Shown piece by piece: positions 49,470 through 59,357 of a DNA stretch of 64,000 nucleotides. The notes beneath the pieces were generated by a model. The model saw nothing but the letters and a program-made list of their open reading frames with translations, did not search any database and had not been told where the DNA came from. The stretch's first letter is position 1; every line of letters begins with the position of its first letter. The DNA is from Streptomyces sp. A1136 (GTDB lineage: Bacteria > Actinomycetota > Actinomycetes > Streptomycetales > Streptomycetaceae): the NCBI RefSeq assembly GCF_004795055.1, contig NZ_SSBJ01000033.1, positions 16,987 through 80,986 on the forward strand, written 5' to 3'. The translations under genes were made by a program, and so were the position numbers.

Positions 49470-52066
49470 GCGTACTGCTCTCCTTCGGGGGCGGCAGAGT
49501 GGCCGGACGTCGTTGCTTGGGTGCTGCTGGCGGTCAGGAACCCGCGGACCTGATCCTCTTGGGCCAGGGCCATGGCGGTCCGCTCTGTAAGGGGCAGGGC
49601 GCCGGCGTTGGTATGGGCGGTTTTGCGCAGGGCGCCGGTCTTCTTGGGCTCGGCGCGATGCCCGAAGACCTCGCTGAGTTCGGGGCCCCGGATCGGCAGG
49701 GGTCCGATGCGTTCGCCGTCGACGGTGAAGGAGGCGTAGTGCCGCCAGCGCTCCAGACCGGCGATGTCGCGTGGGGTGATGGTGTCGGGCCACTGGCTGG
49801 TGATCTGGGCGATGGCTTCGACCGATCCGGCCGTGGTGGACAGGCAGGAGGCGTTTTGTATGAGGGCGGCACGGGTCGCGGGACTGAGGCGGTGCAGGAG
49901 TTGGGTCATGCCGTGCAGGCGGCATCCGAACTTGCGCAGCTGCTCGGTGATCTCCGCGAGCACGGTGGAGGACTGCTGGTCGAGGGAGATCAGCTCGTCC
50001 AGGTAAAAACGGAAGGAGCGCCGCTGCCGCTCGGGAAGGTCGCGCCGGGAGAGGCCGGCGCGCAGGAAGTCGTGGACCAACAGGGAGGTCAGCAGTCGGT
50101 CGGTGGGTCCCGTTCCGGACGGGCAGATCCACACCACCTGGCCTTCGTCCATGGCGCGGCGGATGGCGTAGCCGCTGACGGGGCAGCCCAGGAAGGCGCG
50201 CAGGACGGGTGAGGAGCCGAGGCGTTCCAGCGGGTTCAGGACGGTGGGCAGTGCCTCCCGGGGCAGGTCGGGGAAGCTGCCCTTCCACCACTGTTGGGCC
50301 TCTACGTCCAGGGTCGCGACGGCGAGCCGGCGGAAGGTGCTGTCGGTCAGCAGCGCCCTGGCGTGGAAGATCGTGGCCTGCTGCTCGGGTACCTGCGCGG
50401 CGATGGCTTGGGTGTTGACGGCGACGAGGGCCTCGACGGCTTTGGTGAAGATGGTCAGCGCACGCGGCGCGGTGATGTCATTCCATCCCAAGGCGCCGGC
50501 GAATGCCTCGACGACCGCGGCGGTCACCTCGTGAGGCGGCTGCCCGTCGCTCATGTCCAGTACGTTCCAGCAGCCGAGCAGGTCCTGGCCGTCGCGGACG
50601 GTGAGGTCGAACAGGGCGACGCGGTCGATGATGGCGGGGTGTGCGAGGTAGCGGGCGACATCGCCGAAGGAGTCCCCGTGCGGGTCCACGAATACCAGGC
50701 CCCGCCCGTTGTGGGCGCTGGCCACAGCGTGGACCTGGGCGCGCATGGTTTTGCCCCAGCCAGCCTTGCCGGACTGTACTTCGAAGAGGGTGTCGTCCTC
50801 GCGGGTGGCCAGCAGCCGTTCCCGGCCGTCCGCTTCCCGGTACCAGCCCTGCGGCAGCAGATCCCTGCCCAGCGCGTAGGTGGGCATGTCGGCCTCCAGT
50901 ACCGGCACACGGGCCGCGGCGGTGGGCGGCTTGAGCAGCCCGGCCAACTCCTCGACGTGCGCCCACCCTCCACGGGCCGGGCGCACCACGCCGGTCGACC
51001 ACTGCTCATCGAACCGGTCCCGCCACGGCCGCCGGTCAGGCCCGAAACGCACAGGCCCCACGGCGAAGCCGAGTGACGACAGACGCGAAGCGCCCGCATA
51101 GACGTCCAGGGCCGCGCCGATCCGCGTCAGCCGGCTCTCCGCCCGCCCCTCCTCATCGGAGGCGCAGCGCACCAGGATCTGCACCCGCACCAACCCGGGC
51201 GTGTGCGCGAGCTTGCCCAGCACCACATCCCGCTCTACCCGCCGCGGCTGGGGGGACATCACCATCTGCCCGCGGGGACGGCCGCTCCATTCGGCCGGAT
51301 CCAGCAACCGGCCCACAGCGACCGGAACACTGTCGGTGGATTCCCGGGTCAGCCATCGGGCCTCCTGCCTCGCTTCACGCCGGGCCTGCTCCCGGGCGCG
51401 CTGCATCGCCTGGAAACGGCGCACGGCCAGGTGCCGGCGGGAGGCAGGGGAGAGGTCCACACACACCTCGGCGAGATCCCCCAGTTCAGCGCGCAGATCG
51501 GCGACGGCGTCGATCAGCGGCTGCAACGGGTCCGGATCCAGGGGCACATCGCGCAGTTTCGAGCCGGGCTTGCCGTGCAGGGTGAACACGGCGCGCACCA
51601 CGTGCTCGCGGTGCTTGTCGGCCACCGCAGGGACCGGCTTGGCCTGCACACGATGACCGTAGGGCGTCTGCTTGATCAGGTCGTACGCCGTCCGCGGCGC
51701 CTCGATCCGGTACGTCAAAGGTCGAACCCCGTCCGCGCGCAAACGCACCCGCACAGAGCGGGCCCGGCGTGGGGTCCACCACGGACCCGAGCCGGCCGCC
51801 CGGACCAGCTGAATGCCTTGCCGCCAGATCTGTTCCGGGCTTGCCTCGAACTCGGGGGTGGGAACCAGCTCCAGATAGGTGCGCCGGGACAGTGCCTCGG
51901 CGGTCAGGCGACGTTGCACCGCCTCCCATGCCCACAGTGCTATCCCGGCCACCACGGTGAGCCACCACACGTTCGCACGCGCCCATCCGGCCACCGACGT
52001 CAGAGCGTCGATGAGCGAGCCGGCCAGGGTGAACATATTGGACGCTGTCACGAGATCCTGGTCCAT
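49466..52066 (-). CDS. VirD4/TraG-like type IV coupling ATPase
   Basis: An 866-residue membrane-anchored ATPase. It has one N-terminal membrane segment (VWWLTVVAGIALWAW, about 33-48) and a long soluble region, then Walker A SGKAGWGKTMRAQ (about 432-441), the VFVDPHGDSFGDV motif, and Walker B FRFYLDELISL (about 685-695) followed by an LRKFGCRLHGMTQLLHRL sensor region. These are the marks of T4SS coupling/TraG-TrwB proteins that recruit DNA to the channel. The ATG at 52066 lies inside the end of the accessory gene. The extension to 52690 is rejected. Confidence 0.85.
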   Translation of the reverse strand: MDQDLVTASNMFTLAGSLIDALTSVAGWARANVWWLTVVAGIALWAWEAVQRRLTAEALSRRTYLELVPTPEFEASPEQIWRQGIQLVRAAGSGPWWTPRRARSVRVRLRADGVRPLTYRIEAPRTAYDLIKQTPYGHRVQAKPVPAVADKHREHVVRAVFTLHGKPGSKLRDVPLDPDPLQPLIDAVADLRAELGDLAEVCVDLSPASRRHLAVRRFQAMQRAREQARREARQEARWLTRESTDSVPVAVGRLLDPAEWSGRPRGQMVMSPQPRRVERDVVLGKLAHTPGLVRVQILVRCASDEEGRAESRLTRIGAALDVYAGASRLSSLGFAVGPVRFGPDRRPWRDRFDEQWSTGVVRPARGGWAHVEELAGLLKPPTAAARVPVLEADMPTYALGRDLLPQGWYREADGRERLLATREDDTLFEVQSGKAGWGKTMRAQVHAVASAHNGRGLVFVDPHGDSFGDVARYLAHPAIIDRVALFDLTVRDGQDLLGCWNVLDMSDGQPPHEVTAAVVEAFAGALGWNDITAPRALTIFTKAVEALVAVNTQAIAAQVPEQQATIFHARALLTDSTFRRLAVATLDVEAQQWWKGSFPDLPREALPTVLNPLERLGSSPVLRAFLGCPVSGYAIRRAMDEGQVVWICPSGTGPTDRLLTSLLVHDFLRAGLSRRDLPERQRRSFRFYLDELISLDQQSSTVLAEITEQLRKFGCRLHGMTQLLHRLSPATRAALIQNASCLSTTAGSVEAIAQITSQWPDTITPRDIAGLERWRHYASFTVDGERIGPLPIRGPELSEVFGHRAEPKKTGALRKTAHTNAGALPLTERTAMALAQEDQVRGFLTASSTQATTSGHSAAPEGEQYA

Positions 52067-52704
52067 GACCTGTCTCCGTTCTGGGCGAAGGTGACGGTCG
52101 CGGTGCGTCCGTCGAGGAAGGTCCCGGCCGGGTCGGCTCCGGCCCACACCAGCCGCACCACCGCCCGAAGGGGGTGCTGCGCGTGGGGATCCACGGCCGG
52201 CGTGTTGTCGCGGCGGGCGGTGGCGGCCTGGATACGGACCTGGCTGTAACCGGCGGTCTCGCCGAGCCAGGCCGTACGCCCCAGGTCCAACAACCGCTGC
52301 TCCTCGTCGGCCGGTAGGTCCCGGGTGCTGGCCTGGTCGAGGGCCTGTTGGATGAGCGGGTCGGCGGCGGGCCCGGATCCCGGCGGAGGCAGTTCCTGCC
52401 GCACCGGCTCGCCGGCGGACGAAGCCTGGGGAGCCGACTGGGGCGGGATGGCGGTCATCCCGGCGGGCGCCGTGGTGTCGGGCCCGTCGTTCTCGGGATG
52501 CGAGGTGGCCGCGGCCGGGGAGGTTGGCATGGGGGGTCCGGTCGGCTTTGCGGTCCGGGCTGGTGCCGTTGCGGCCGGGGTCCGACCGGCGGGCGCCGGT
52601 GGTTCGGCGTGGTGGAGTCCCGCGTACGTCAGGAAGACACCGGCGGTGGTGAGAAGGCAGGCGGCGGCGAGGATGCGGCCGCCGCTCCACGGGGATCGGG
52701 TCAC
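52048..52704 (-). CDS. Membrane-anchored accessory conjugation protein
   Basis: A 218-residue protein: an N-terminal membrane segment (RILAAACLLTTAGVFLTYAG), a Pro/Ala/Thr-rich tether (about 35-110), then a soluble domain with ADEEQRLLDLGRTAWLGETAGYS and RAVVRLVWAGADPAGTFLDGRTATVTF. Start and stop overlap both neighbours (GTGA upstream). Not recognised as a named family; from its topology it may act between membrane and wall beside the coupling ATPase. Confidence 0.65.
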   Translation of the reverse strand: MTRSPWSGGRILAAACLLTTAGVFLTYAGLHHAEPPAPAGRTPAATAPARTAKPTGPPMPTSPAAATSHPENDGPDTTAPAGMTAIPPQSAPQASSAGEPVRQELPPPGSGPAADPLIQQALDQASTRDLPADEEQRLLDLGRTAWLGETAGYSQVRIQAATARRDNTPAVDPHAQHPLRAVVRLVWAGADPAGTFLDGRTATVTFAQNGDRSWTRIS

Positions 52705-53813
52705 AACAACCTCGTTCCGCCCGCGTAGTCGGGCATGGCGGTGACGGGGTCGATCTGAACTGTTTTGCCGGGTCGTGGTGCGTTGATCATTTTTCCGTCG
52801 CCGAGGTAGATCCCGACGTGGTGGATGGTCGAATCGGATGTGGGGTCGTATCCGTAGAAGACGAGGTCGCCGGGGGCCAGGGCTGCGAATCCGGCGGAGG
52901 CGGGGATCCGCCGCCCCACACCGGCTTGTTCGGATGCCGTGCGCGGGAGGTTGATCCCGCTCGTGGCGTAGGCGTATTGGGTCAGCCCCGAGCAGTCAAA
53001 ACCGACCACGGTGCGGCCGTCCTGCCCGCCGGGGGAGCAGCAGATCCCGCTGCCGGGACCTTGTGGTCCGCCGCCGCCCCAGGAGTAGAGCACGCCTTGC
53101 TGGGCGAGTGCGGCCTGGATGACGGCGCCGACGTTGCCGGAGGGGAGGGCGGGCAGCCGGCCGAGGGCGTCGTAGCGGTCGATGCCCGACAGCACGTCAT
53201 CGACGTACGCCCAGGACTGGTTGTAGGTGTGGATCGCGGCACGCAGCTGCTCGCGGTCGGCCAAGTCGCGGCCGTTGCCGCACAGGTAGACGGCCGCTGT
53301 GACGGCGGCGTCGTCCGCGTTGTGCGGGCTGGTCACTCCGTCTTTGTTGCCGTCCTTGCCGTAGGCGCGGAAGGTGTCGGGCAGGAACTGGAATGGGCCC
53401 ACCGCCCGCTCGTATCGGGTGTCGCCGTCCCACTGTCCGCCGTCGGTATCCGTGATGGCGGTGGTGTTGCCGCCGGCCCCTGATCCGTCGAGACGTGGCC
53501 CGGTGATGGGCGGGGTGATGTCCCCACCCGCCGAGACCGTGTGGCCGGCAGCGTGGTCGGATTCCACGCGGGCGATCCCGGCGAGGACCTGCCACCGCAT
53601 CCCCTTGCACGTACCGACGTACGAGGTGACCTGCGCGGCGCCGGTCATGTAGGCGGCCAGCATCCGTTGCGGGATTCCGGCTGCCGCTGCGTTGACCGCA
53701 CCGCCGCCTTTGCGGTCGCCGGCGGCGGCGGACAACAGTACCGGCCCGGTGCAGCAGGCGGTGGCCACCAGCAGCAGCACACTCAGGCATCCCAGCTTCT
53801 TCCACCGTTTCAC
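52701..53813 (-). CDS. Lysozyme-like plus NlpC/P60 peptidoglycan hydrolase (VirB1-like)
   Basis: A 370-residue bifunctional wall hydrolase. A signal/anchor (CLSVLLLVATACCTGPVLL) is followed by a transglycosylase domain with the catalytic Glu in GIARVESDH (about 80-88) and AVGPFQFLPDTFRAYG. The NlpC/P60 domain has Cys in VGFDCSGLTQYAYA (about 270) and His in HHVGIYLGDGKMI (about 327). It opens the peptidoglycan for the secretion channel, like Gram-positive VirB1 equivalents. It overlaps both neighbours by GTGA. Confidence 0.9.
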   Translation of the reverse strand: MKRWKKLGCLSVLLLVATACCTGPVLLSAAAGDRKGGGAVNAAAAGIPQRMLAAYMTGAAQVTSYVGTCKGMRWQVLAGIARVESDHAAGHTVSAGGDITPPITGPRLDGSGAGGNTTAITDTDGGQWDGDTRYERAVGPFQFLPDTFRAYGKDGNKDGVTSPHNADDAAVTAAVYLCGNGRDLADREQLRAAIHTYNQSWAYVDDVLSGIDRYDALGRLPALPSGNVGAVIQAALAQQGVLYSWGGGGPQGPGSGICCSPGGQDGRTVVGFDCSGLTQYAYATSGINLPRTASEQAGVGRRIPASAGFAALAPGDLVFYGYDPTSDSTIHHVGIYLGDGKMINAPRPGKTVQIDPVTAMPDYAGGTRLL

Positions 53814-56446
53814 TGCTCACCGCCTTCGCGTCGGCGGCGCTCGGCGGCGCGGGCGTCGAACATCGCGCGCAGCCGTGCCGCGTTCGCCTCCGCCTGGGCG
53901 TCGGTCGGATTCCGGGTCGCCGACCCGGACTCCGCCCCCGACCTGGACGTTGTTTCGGAGCGGCGCGAGCGGACGGGTGCCGGTGAGGCGGGAGGCGACG
54001 GCGGGTGCGGCCGGCTGGGGTGGCCGGATTCGATCCGAGGGGCCGAAAGGCTGGTGCGCGGCGCGGCGGTTGCCCGGCCGTCGGAGGCCAGGGGGGCGGT
54101 GGCGATGGCGGCGGCCAGGGCGGTGTTGCGGACGGATCCCATGGGGTCGTGGACCTGCCAGGCGGTGGCGAGGACCTGTCCGGTGTGATCGACGCCGTTG
54201 CGCAGGGCGCGGCCGCCGTCGGTCCAGCGGCCAGCGTCCTCGCGTACCCCGTTCGCCGCGACGCGCAGCTGGGTGCGGGCGTCCTCGGTGAACTGGGAGC
54301 CCGCCTGCCGGGCACGTCCCAGATTGCGGGGCAGACCCAGCGTCGCGCCGTAAGCGAGGCGGGCGGTGCGGGAAGCGACGCGGTAGCCGCGCAGTCGCGA
54401 TGCCCGCGCGTGCAGTCGTGATCCCAGCAGCGGCCGATCGGTTGCCGGATCGTGCAGGACCTCACCGGTCCACTGGTCCACCACCATTTCCCCGCGACCC
54501 CCCGCATGACCGGTGCTCCCGCCGTTGGCGGCCGACCGGAATTGGGCGGCCGCAGGGTGCTGCCCGGGCTTGGGACCGATCAACGCGGCGTGCGCGCCAC
54601 GCAGGGCCACGGCCAGGGGTGCGACACCGCGCCGCCCCTCGGCCAGTGCGTCACCGAGCAGCCGGCCGGGGGACATCGGCATCCCACTGCCGTCGCTCAG
54701 CGCGGCAAGGCTTCCCAAAGACCGCAGCCGGGCACCGAACGCGCCGTGCGCGGCAGAGAAACCCCCTCCGATCTCGCTGAAACGGCCGGCACCTGAGGGG
54801 CCGTGCATGGACAGGGCTGCGCCCAGCTCGGAGTTGTCACCGGTCAGGTGGCTGCCGCCGATCTTCTTGAAGCGCATGCGGGTGGCCATGTGCTGCCCGA
54901 ACCCGGCCGTCGCGGCGAGGATGCGGCGGTGCATGATCAGGAACGCGACGGCGAGGGCGTCGACCAGTAGAAGCCGTTCCACCATCAGATCGGGGCCGCT
55001 GTCGGAGAGCAGTGCGTCCACGGCGATGCCGAAGAGCGGCAGCGCCATCGCGGCCATGAACGAGACCAGGGCGGACACGATGAAGACGCCCAGCCACCGC
55101 CACAACAGCATCCGGGACGGACCGGGGAGCATAGCCCACACCCAGGCGATCGGGCCGCCGGCCGCGGCGGCGGCATCCGCGCCCTGGGCGCCGAACATCA
55201 CCACCGCCATCGAAACGATCATCAGGGCCACGACGATGACCGCGACCAGCAGCGCGACGACCGACCAGACCCGGTCCCACGTCGGCTGCTTGGCGTAGGC
55301 GGCGCAGGCCTTGCCGACCGGACCGGCCTTGCCCAGCTCGTCGAGGAGCGTCGCGAAAGCGGAGTCCTTGCTGCGTGTGGCATCGCCCCGGTTGCAGTAC
55401 TCCTTCGCCGGACCGAACAGAAGCCGACACGGGTCCTCGGGCTTCTTGGCGACTCGGCGCTCGCAGGATTCCTTGAGCGGCCCGAAGACTCCCTCGCACT
55501 TGGAAGGGTCCGTGCTGCCCTCGGCCCTGTCGGGCCGGCTGCTGTTGACCCACTTCACGTGCGCCTTGTACGCGGCGGCGTCGTCGGGGTTCTTGGGGTC
55601 GAGGATGCGGCCGTACTGGAGCAGCATGTAGGGCTTGACCACCAGTGCGTCGGTGAGTGCCTTCTGGATGGGGTCGACCACTGTTTCCGCGCTCGCCTGC
55701 TCGTGGACGCAGTTCGGGGCCGATGGGCCGGCCGCGCTGGCGCAGTCGCGGCTGGTACGGCCGGGGCTGCTGAAGTAGGAGCCGGTGGTGATCGATGCGA
55801 CTTCGAGGGCGGCCTGGTGTGTCTGGTCGAGCGGTCCGTCCTTGCCGAGCAGGTAGTCGGGGCGGATGAAGGCGCTGGCGGCCAGCGCTGCGATGACCAG
55901 GGTCATGGCGATCTCCCCCAGGCCCGTGCCGACTTTCCCGCGGACGAAAAGGATCAGCCCGAACACGAAGGCCCAGGACAGCAGCAGCCCTTCAAGCCCC
56001 AGGGCGCCCACGACGTGCATCTTGTAGGCGTCGGCGAGGTGCTGCGCGGGCCCGGTCAGCAACGTGAGGAGCGGGAACTTGAAGACGAATCCGATCAGCC
56101 AGCAGCACAGTCCCACCAGCAGCCGGACCAGGGTGAACAGGCCGCTCATCACCAGGCGCTGGGTGTGCCCGACCACGTCGATGGGAGGGGCGCCGGTCGT
56201 GAGCGTGTCGACGGCGCTCATGGCGGGGATGGTGTCCGGCGCGGCGACGACCGCCTCCAGCTGGTAGCCGCTGAGCGGCGCATCCTCGCCGGTCATGACG
56301 TCCAGCGGACCGAGCAGGCCACCGCCGACGGCGGTTCCGTCGGCGGCGGCCGCAACCGCCGTGTTCGTCACCAGGAACACGACGGTGAGCAGGGCGACGA
56401 ATCCGGCCGAGCGCAGGGTGCCCCGGTCTATGTCGAATCGGGCCAT
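53810..56446 (-). CDS. VirB6/TrbL-like polytopic channel protein
   Basis: An 878-residue protein with a signal-type N-terminus (GFVALLTVVFLVTNTAVAAAA), then seven to eight membrane helices between about 95 and 560, and a Cys-bearing extracytoplasmic domain (about 230-400; CEGVFGPLKESCERR, CRLLFGPAKEYCNRG) inserted between them. A long hydrophilic C-terminal tail of about 300 residues follows. This architecture is that of VirB6-like proteins of Gram-positive T4SS. The ATG at 56446 overlaps the preceding stop (TGATG). Confidence 0.78.
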   Translation of the reverse strand: MARFDIDRGTLRSAGFVALLTVVFLVTNTAVAAAADGTAVGGGLLGPLDVMTGEDAPLSGYQLEAVVAAPDTIPAMSAVDTLTTGAPPIDVVGHTQRLVMSGLFTLVRLLVGLCCWLIGFVFKFPLLTLLTGPAQHLADAYKMHVVGALGLEGLLLSWAFVFGLILFVRGKVGTGLGEIAMTLVIAALAASAFIRPDYLLGKDGPLDQTHQAALEVASITTGSYFSSPGRTSRDCASAAGPSAPNCVHEQASAETVVDPIQKALTDALVVKPYMLLQYGRILDPKNPDDAAAYKAHVKWVNSSRPDRAEGSTDPSKCEGVFGPLKESCERRVAKKPEDPCRLLFGPAKEYCNRGDATRSKDSAFATLLDELGKAGPVGKACAAYAKQPTWDRVWSVVALLVAVIVVALMIVSMAVVMFGAQGADAAAAAGGPIAWVWAMLPGPSRMLLWRWLGVFIVSALVSFMAAMALPLFGIAVDALLSDSGPDLMVERLLLVDALAVAFLIMHRRILAATAGFGQHMATRMRFKKIGGSHLTGDNSELGAALSMHGPSGAGRFSEIGGGFSAAHGAFGARLRSLGSLAALSDGSGMPMSPGRLLGDALAEGRRGVAPLAVALRGAHAALIGPKPGQHPAAAQFRSAANGGSTGHAGGRGEMVVDQWTGEVLHDPATDRPLLGSRLHARASRLRGYRVASRTARLAYGATLGLPRNLGRARQAGSQFTEDARTQLRVAANGVREDAGRWTDGGRALRNGVDHTGQVLATAWQVHDPMGSVRNTALAAAIATAPLASDGRATAAPRTSLSAPRIESGHPSRPHPPSPPASPAPVRSRRSETTSRSGAESGSATRNPTDAQAEANAARLRAMFDARAAERRRREGGEQ

Positions 56447-56790
56447 CACAGGCGCCGTTCTGCCGTGGTCACGAGGCCGATGGCGGCCGCGACGGCAACG
56501 GTGGAAAACAGCAGCAGCATGGCCTTGCCGTCCAGCGGCGGGGATGAGAGGGCTGCCGCTGCCGAGGGGCCAGGCGCTGCGACGGACTCGCCGGGAAGGG
56601 ACCGGCACACGTCTCGGGCGGGGCCGGCGATCAGATCGCACCGGTCACCGGCGGAGGTGACCGGGACCATGTGTGCGGCTGCGTCGTACGGGCGGGTGTG
56701 GGGCATGGCCCATGCGGCGACGGTGCAGGTCAACAACATGAGAGTGACTGCAGCAGTGATCAGCAGCCGGACAGTGGCGATGCGGGTCAT
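56446..56790 (-). CDS. Small exported protein between VirB4- and VirB6-like genes
   Basis: A 114-residue protein with an N-terminal signal segment (LLITAAVTLMLLTCTVAAWA), a short Cys-paired loop (GDRCDLIAGPARDVCRSLPG) and a C-terminal membrane helix (MLLLFSTVAVAAAIGLV). The CxLxxGPAxxxC loop resembles the repeated Cys loops in the downstream VirB6-like protein, so it may have split from or fused with that domain. Overlaps on both sides show tight coupling. Confidence 0.65.
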   Translation of the reverse strand: MTRIATVRLLITAAVTLMLLTCTVAAWAMPHTRPYDAAAHMVPVTSAGDRCDLIAGPARDVCRSLPGESVAAPGPSAAAALSSPPLDGKAMLLLFSTVAVAAAIGLVTTAERRL

Positions 56791-59357
56791 GAAGTCCCCC
56801 CGGCGGCCGCGCGGGTGGCGCGACCGGGTGTGGTGAAGATCTTTTCTCTGATGCGGGGCACGGGCGGAACGACGATCTTGATTCGTCCGACCTGCATGCG
56901 CGGATCGCGCAGGAACATCTCGCCCTCGCGCCCGCTTTGGCCGATGGGGGAGAGGCCGGTGGTGACCATCCGTACGAGGTCTTCGTCGTCGCCGTCCAGC
57001 CCGATGAAGCGAAGACCCTTGGCGGCGCGGACGCTGTCGGTGGTGCGGGCGAGGAAGCGGTAGGCGATCAGGGCTGCGTCGTTGCCGAGCTCGGCTTCGT
57101 CGGGGGCGCCGAGGAAGCATCCGGCGCCGTGCTTGCGGCCGTCGTGGAGGATCTCGTGGACCAGCGCGGATCCCTCCGCCGAGGAGGTCAGCCAATACAC
57201 CTCGTCCATCGAGACCAGACAAAAACGCTGAGGATCGGTGAAAGCGGCCTGCCGGGCGATTGCCGCGATCAGATACAGGACGGCCCGGCCGATCAACGCC
57301 TCCAGCGGCTGTTGGCGCAGCACCTCGGCGTCGGCGAATGCCTCCTTCGGGGGAAGGGTGAGTCCGGTGGTGGTGATCACCACCAGGTCGGCGCCCAGAT
57401 CCCCGTCCAGGGTGACCGGCGGCAGGTCCGGGTCGAACACCATCGCCGCCAGGGGGTTGCCGCGCACGATCCGCAGCAGGTCCGCCATGGTGGCGGCCGC
57501 ATCCGCACGCGTGGTCGCGCTGCCCACCTTGGCCAGGTCGTCGAGGACATCCAGAACCTTGCCCATGGACGGTTCCGGGCCCGCGCACACCTCTTGGACC
57601 GCGTGGTGGAGCACCGCCCCGGCGGCGGTCATCGCACCCACCCCCAGCTGCAAGGTGAGGTAGGACAGCGCGTAGTGGGCGCCGACCGGGCCGCCGAACA
57701 CGCGCAGAGGGTCGATGGACACCTCGGCGCGGGCGGCGTCGATGACCTCGCACCGCTCGCCCACCGCGGCCCGCCCGAAGGTGGCCCACTCCCGGATCGG
57801 GGTTCGGTCGATGACGATCGCCCGGCCGCCCTGGTCGACCACCGCCGCCGTGACCAGCTTTTCCAGCACGCTCTTGCCGGCGCCGAGGTCGCCGACCACG
57901 GCCAACGACGCGGACGCGTTGACCTGCGGGGCGTCGGCCGGGTTCAGCAGGACGGGGCGAATGGTGCCGGAGTCCAGGTCGTGACCGATCATCATTCCGG
58001 CCGGGTCCCCGACCCTCGACAGGGTGAAAGCGCCGGCCGCGGCCCAGTCCTCCGACAGCTGGTGCTGTGTGAACTGGGTGAGTTTCGCAGCCCGCGGGCC
58101 GCCGGGCAGTGACAGGGCGAACAGCTCCTCCTGCATGCCGTAGGGGCGCTCCACCCGGTAGTCGCCCCCCGACAGGGCCGCGGACAACTCCCGCGCCCGC
58201 GCGTCACAGGTGTCGGCATCCGACCCCCACACCGACAGCACCGTCACGGACTGGACCTCGACCTCCACTGACGTCCGCGCCATCCGGGCGTCTTGCTCGG
58301 CGAGATCCCCGGCCGCCTCGGGAAGCGAATGCGGCATCCCGGTCGGCTGCGCACCGTACTGGTTGGCCTGGTCCAGGAGTTCGCGCTTCTTGCGCTGGAC
58401 CTGGGCGCGGGCCTTCTTCGCAGGCACGATGCGCAGGTCCATCGCCACGTCGATCGGGAACGGCAGGTGCTCCAGCTGCGCGAGGACATCGGCGCGGTCC
58501 ACAGCCATCGCGGGCGGGAGCTCGGCGAGCACGAGGTGGCACTGGTAGCCGGTCCCTGCCTCGGATTCGACCTGCAGCCACCGCCGGCCCAGAGGCGAGA
58601 GGGTTCCGGCCTTGCGCCACCACGGCCGCTCGGCGGCCTTCGCCTTGCCCCGGACGTCGGTGTCCTGCCCGCCTTCGGACAGACGGATCTGCCCCAGGTC
58701 CGCGTAGGAGGGGGAGGTGAGCCGGCCCTCGTGGACGCGGCTGCCGTAGAGCGGGCTGTGCTCCGCGTCCGACAGCAGCGGCTCCTGCGCGAGGCCTCGG
58801 TGGACGGCGTGCTGCACCATCCACACGATCTCCGCCGGGGAGGCGGGCCGTAGCCCGAGCCCGCCGCCGAGGGCGGTTTGGATGCGCTCGGCCTCCGCGA
58901 ACGCCGCCTTCAGTTCCGCCTCGGGCACCGGCACCGCAGGGAGATCCAGGGCTGCGGACAACTCCCCATAGAGGGCATTGAGCGACGCGGTCATGGCCCC
59001 GGCCCGGCCCGGAAGGGGCACGGCCAGCCACAGCGTCCGCTCGTGCATCTCCTCCCCGGCCAGCAAATCGACGGCGGCCGCGCAGGTCTGCGACCACGCG
59101 GGCAGGCGCTCCCAGTCCAGACCGGCCACCATCCGCTGGGCGATCTCACCCGGATCGGTACGCGCCGCCAACACGAACAAACGGGGTTCCATGGCGGGCA
59201 TCGACCGCACCAGGGAGGTGACCCGGTCGAGGAGGTCCTGACGAACCTGCGCCGGCAGGTAGCCGCCGGGCAGCGGTGTCACCCGCCACACCGCCCACAC
59301 CCGGGCGGAAGCCGACCACAGCAGATGACCGGCAATGTGCCGAAACGGGGTACGCAT
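56787..59357 (-). CDS. VirB4-like conjugation ATPase
   Basis: An 856-residue cytoplasmic ATPase, the normal size for VirB4/TcpF-type proteins. The N-terminal half is the CagE/TrbE-like domain. Walker A is GDLGAGKSVLEKLV (about 487-496), followed by IVIDRTPIREW; Walker B is FCLVSMDEVYWL (about 712-722), with ILHDGRKHGAGCFLG after it. It energises assembly of the conjugation channel. The ATG at 59357 overlaps the TcpE-like stop; the frame to 59552 is an extension without support. Confidence 0.88.
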   Translation of the reverse strand: MRTPFRHIAGHLLWSASARVWAVWRVTPLPGGYLPAQVRQDLLDRVTSLVRSMPAMEPRLFVLAARTDPGEIAQRMVAGLDWERLPAWSQTCAAAVDLLAGEEMHERTLWLAVPLPGRAGAMTASLNALYGELSAALDLPAVPVPEAELKAAFAEAERIQTALGGGLGLRPASPAEIVWMVQHAVHRGLAQEPLLSDAEHSPLYGSRVHEGRLTSPSYADLGQIRLSEGGQDTDVRGKAKAAERPWWRKAGTLSPLGRRWLQVESEAGTGYQCHLVLAELPPAMAVDRADVLAQLEHLPFPIDVAMDLRIVPAKKARAQVQRKKRELLDQANQYGAQPTGMPHSLPEAAGDLAEQDARMARTSVEVEVQSVTVLSVWGSDADTCDARARELSAALSGGDYRVERPYGMQEELFALSLPGGPRAAKLTQFTQHQLSEDWAAAGAFTLSRVGDPAGMMIGHDLDSGTIRPVLLNPADAPQVNASASLAVVGDLGAGKSVLEKLVTAAVVDQGGRAIVIDRTPIREWATFGRAAVGERCEVIDAARAEVSIDPLRVFGGPVGAHYALSYLTLQLGVGAMTAAGAVLHHAVQEVCAGPEPSMGKVLDVLDDLAKVGSATTRADAAATMADLLRIVRGNPLAAMVFDPDLPPVTLDGDLGADLVVITTTGLTLPPKEAFADAEVLRQQPLEALIGRAVLYLIAAIARQAAFTDPQRFCLVSMDEVYWLTSSAEGSALVHEILHDGRKHGAGCFLGAPDEAELGNDAALIAYRFLARTTDSVRAAKGLRFIGLDGDDEDLVRMVTTGLSPIGQSGREGEMFLRDPRMQVGRIKIVVPPVPRIREKIFTTPGRATRAAAGGTS

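Noticed and set aside
56447..57789. Long minus frame covering 56446-57789 as one gene
   Set aside because: It runs out of frame through the VirB4 coding sequence. Only the last 114 codons, starting at ATG 56790, are supported by an ATGA overlap and a sensible product.
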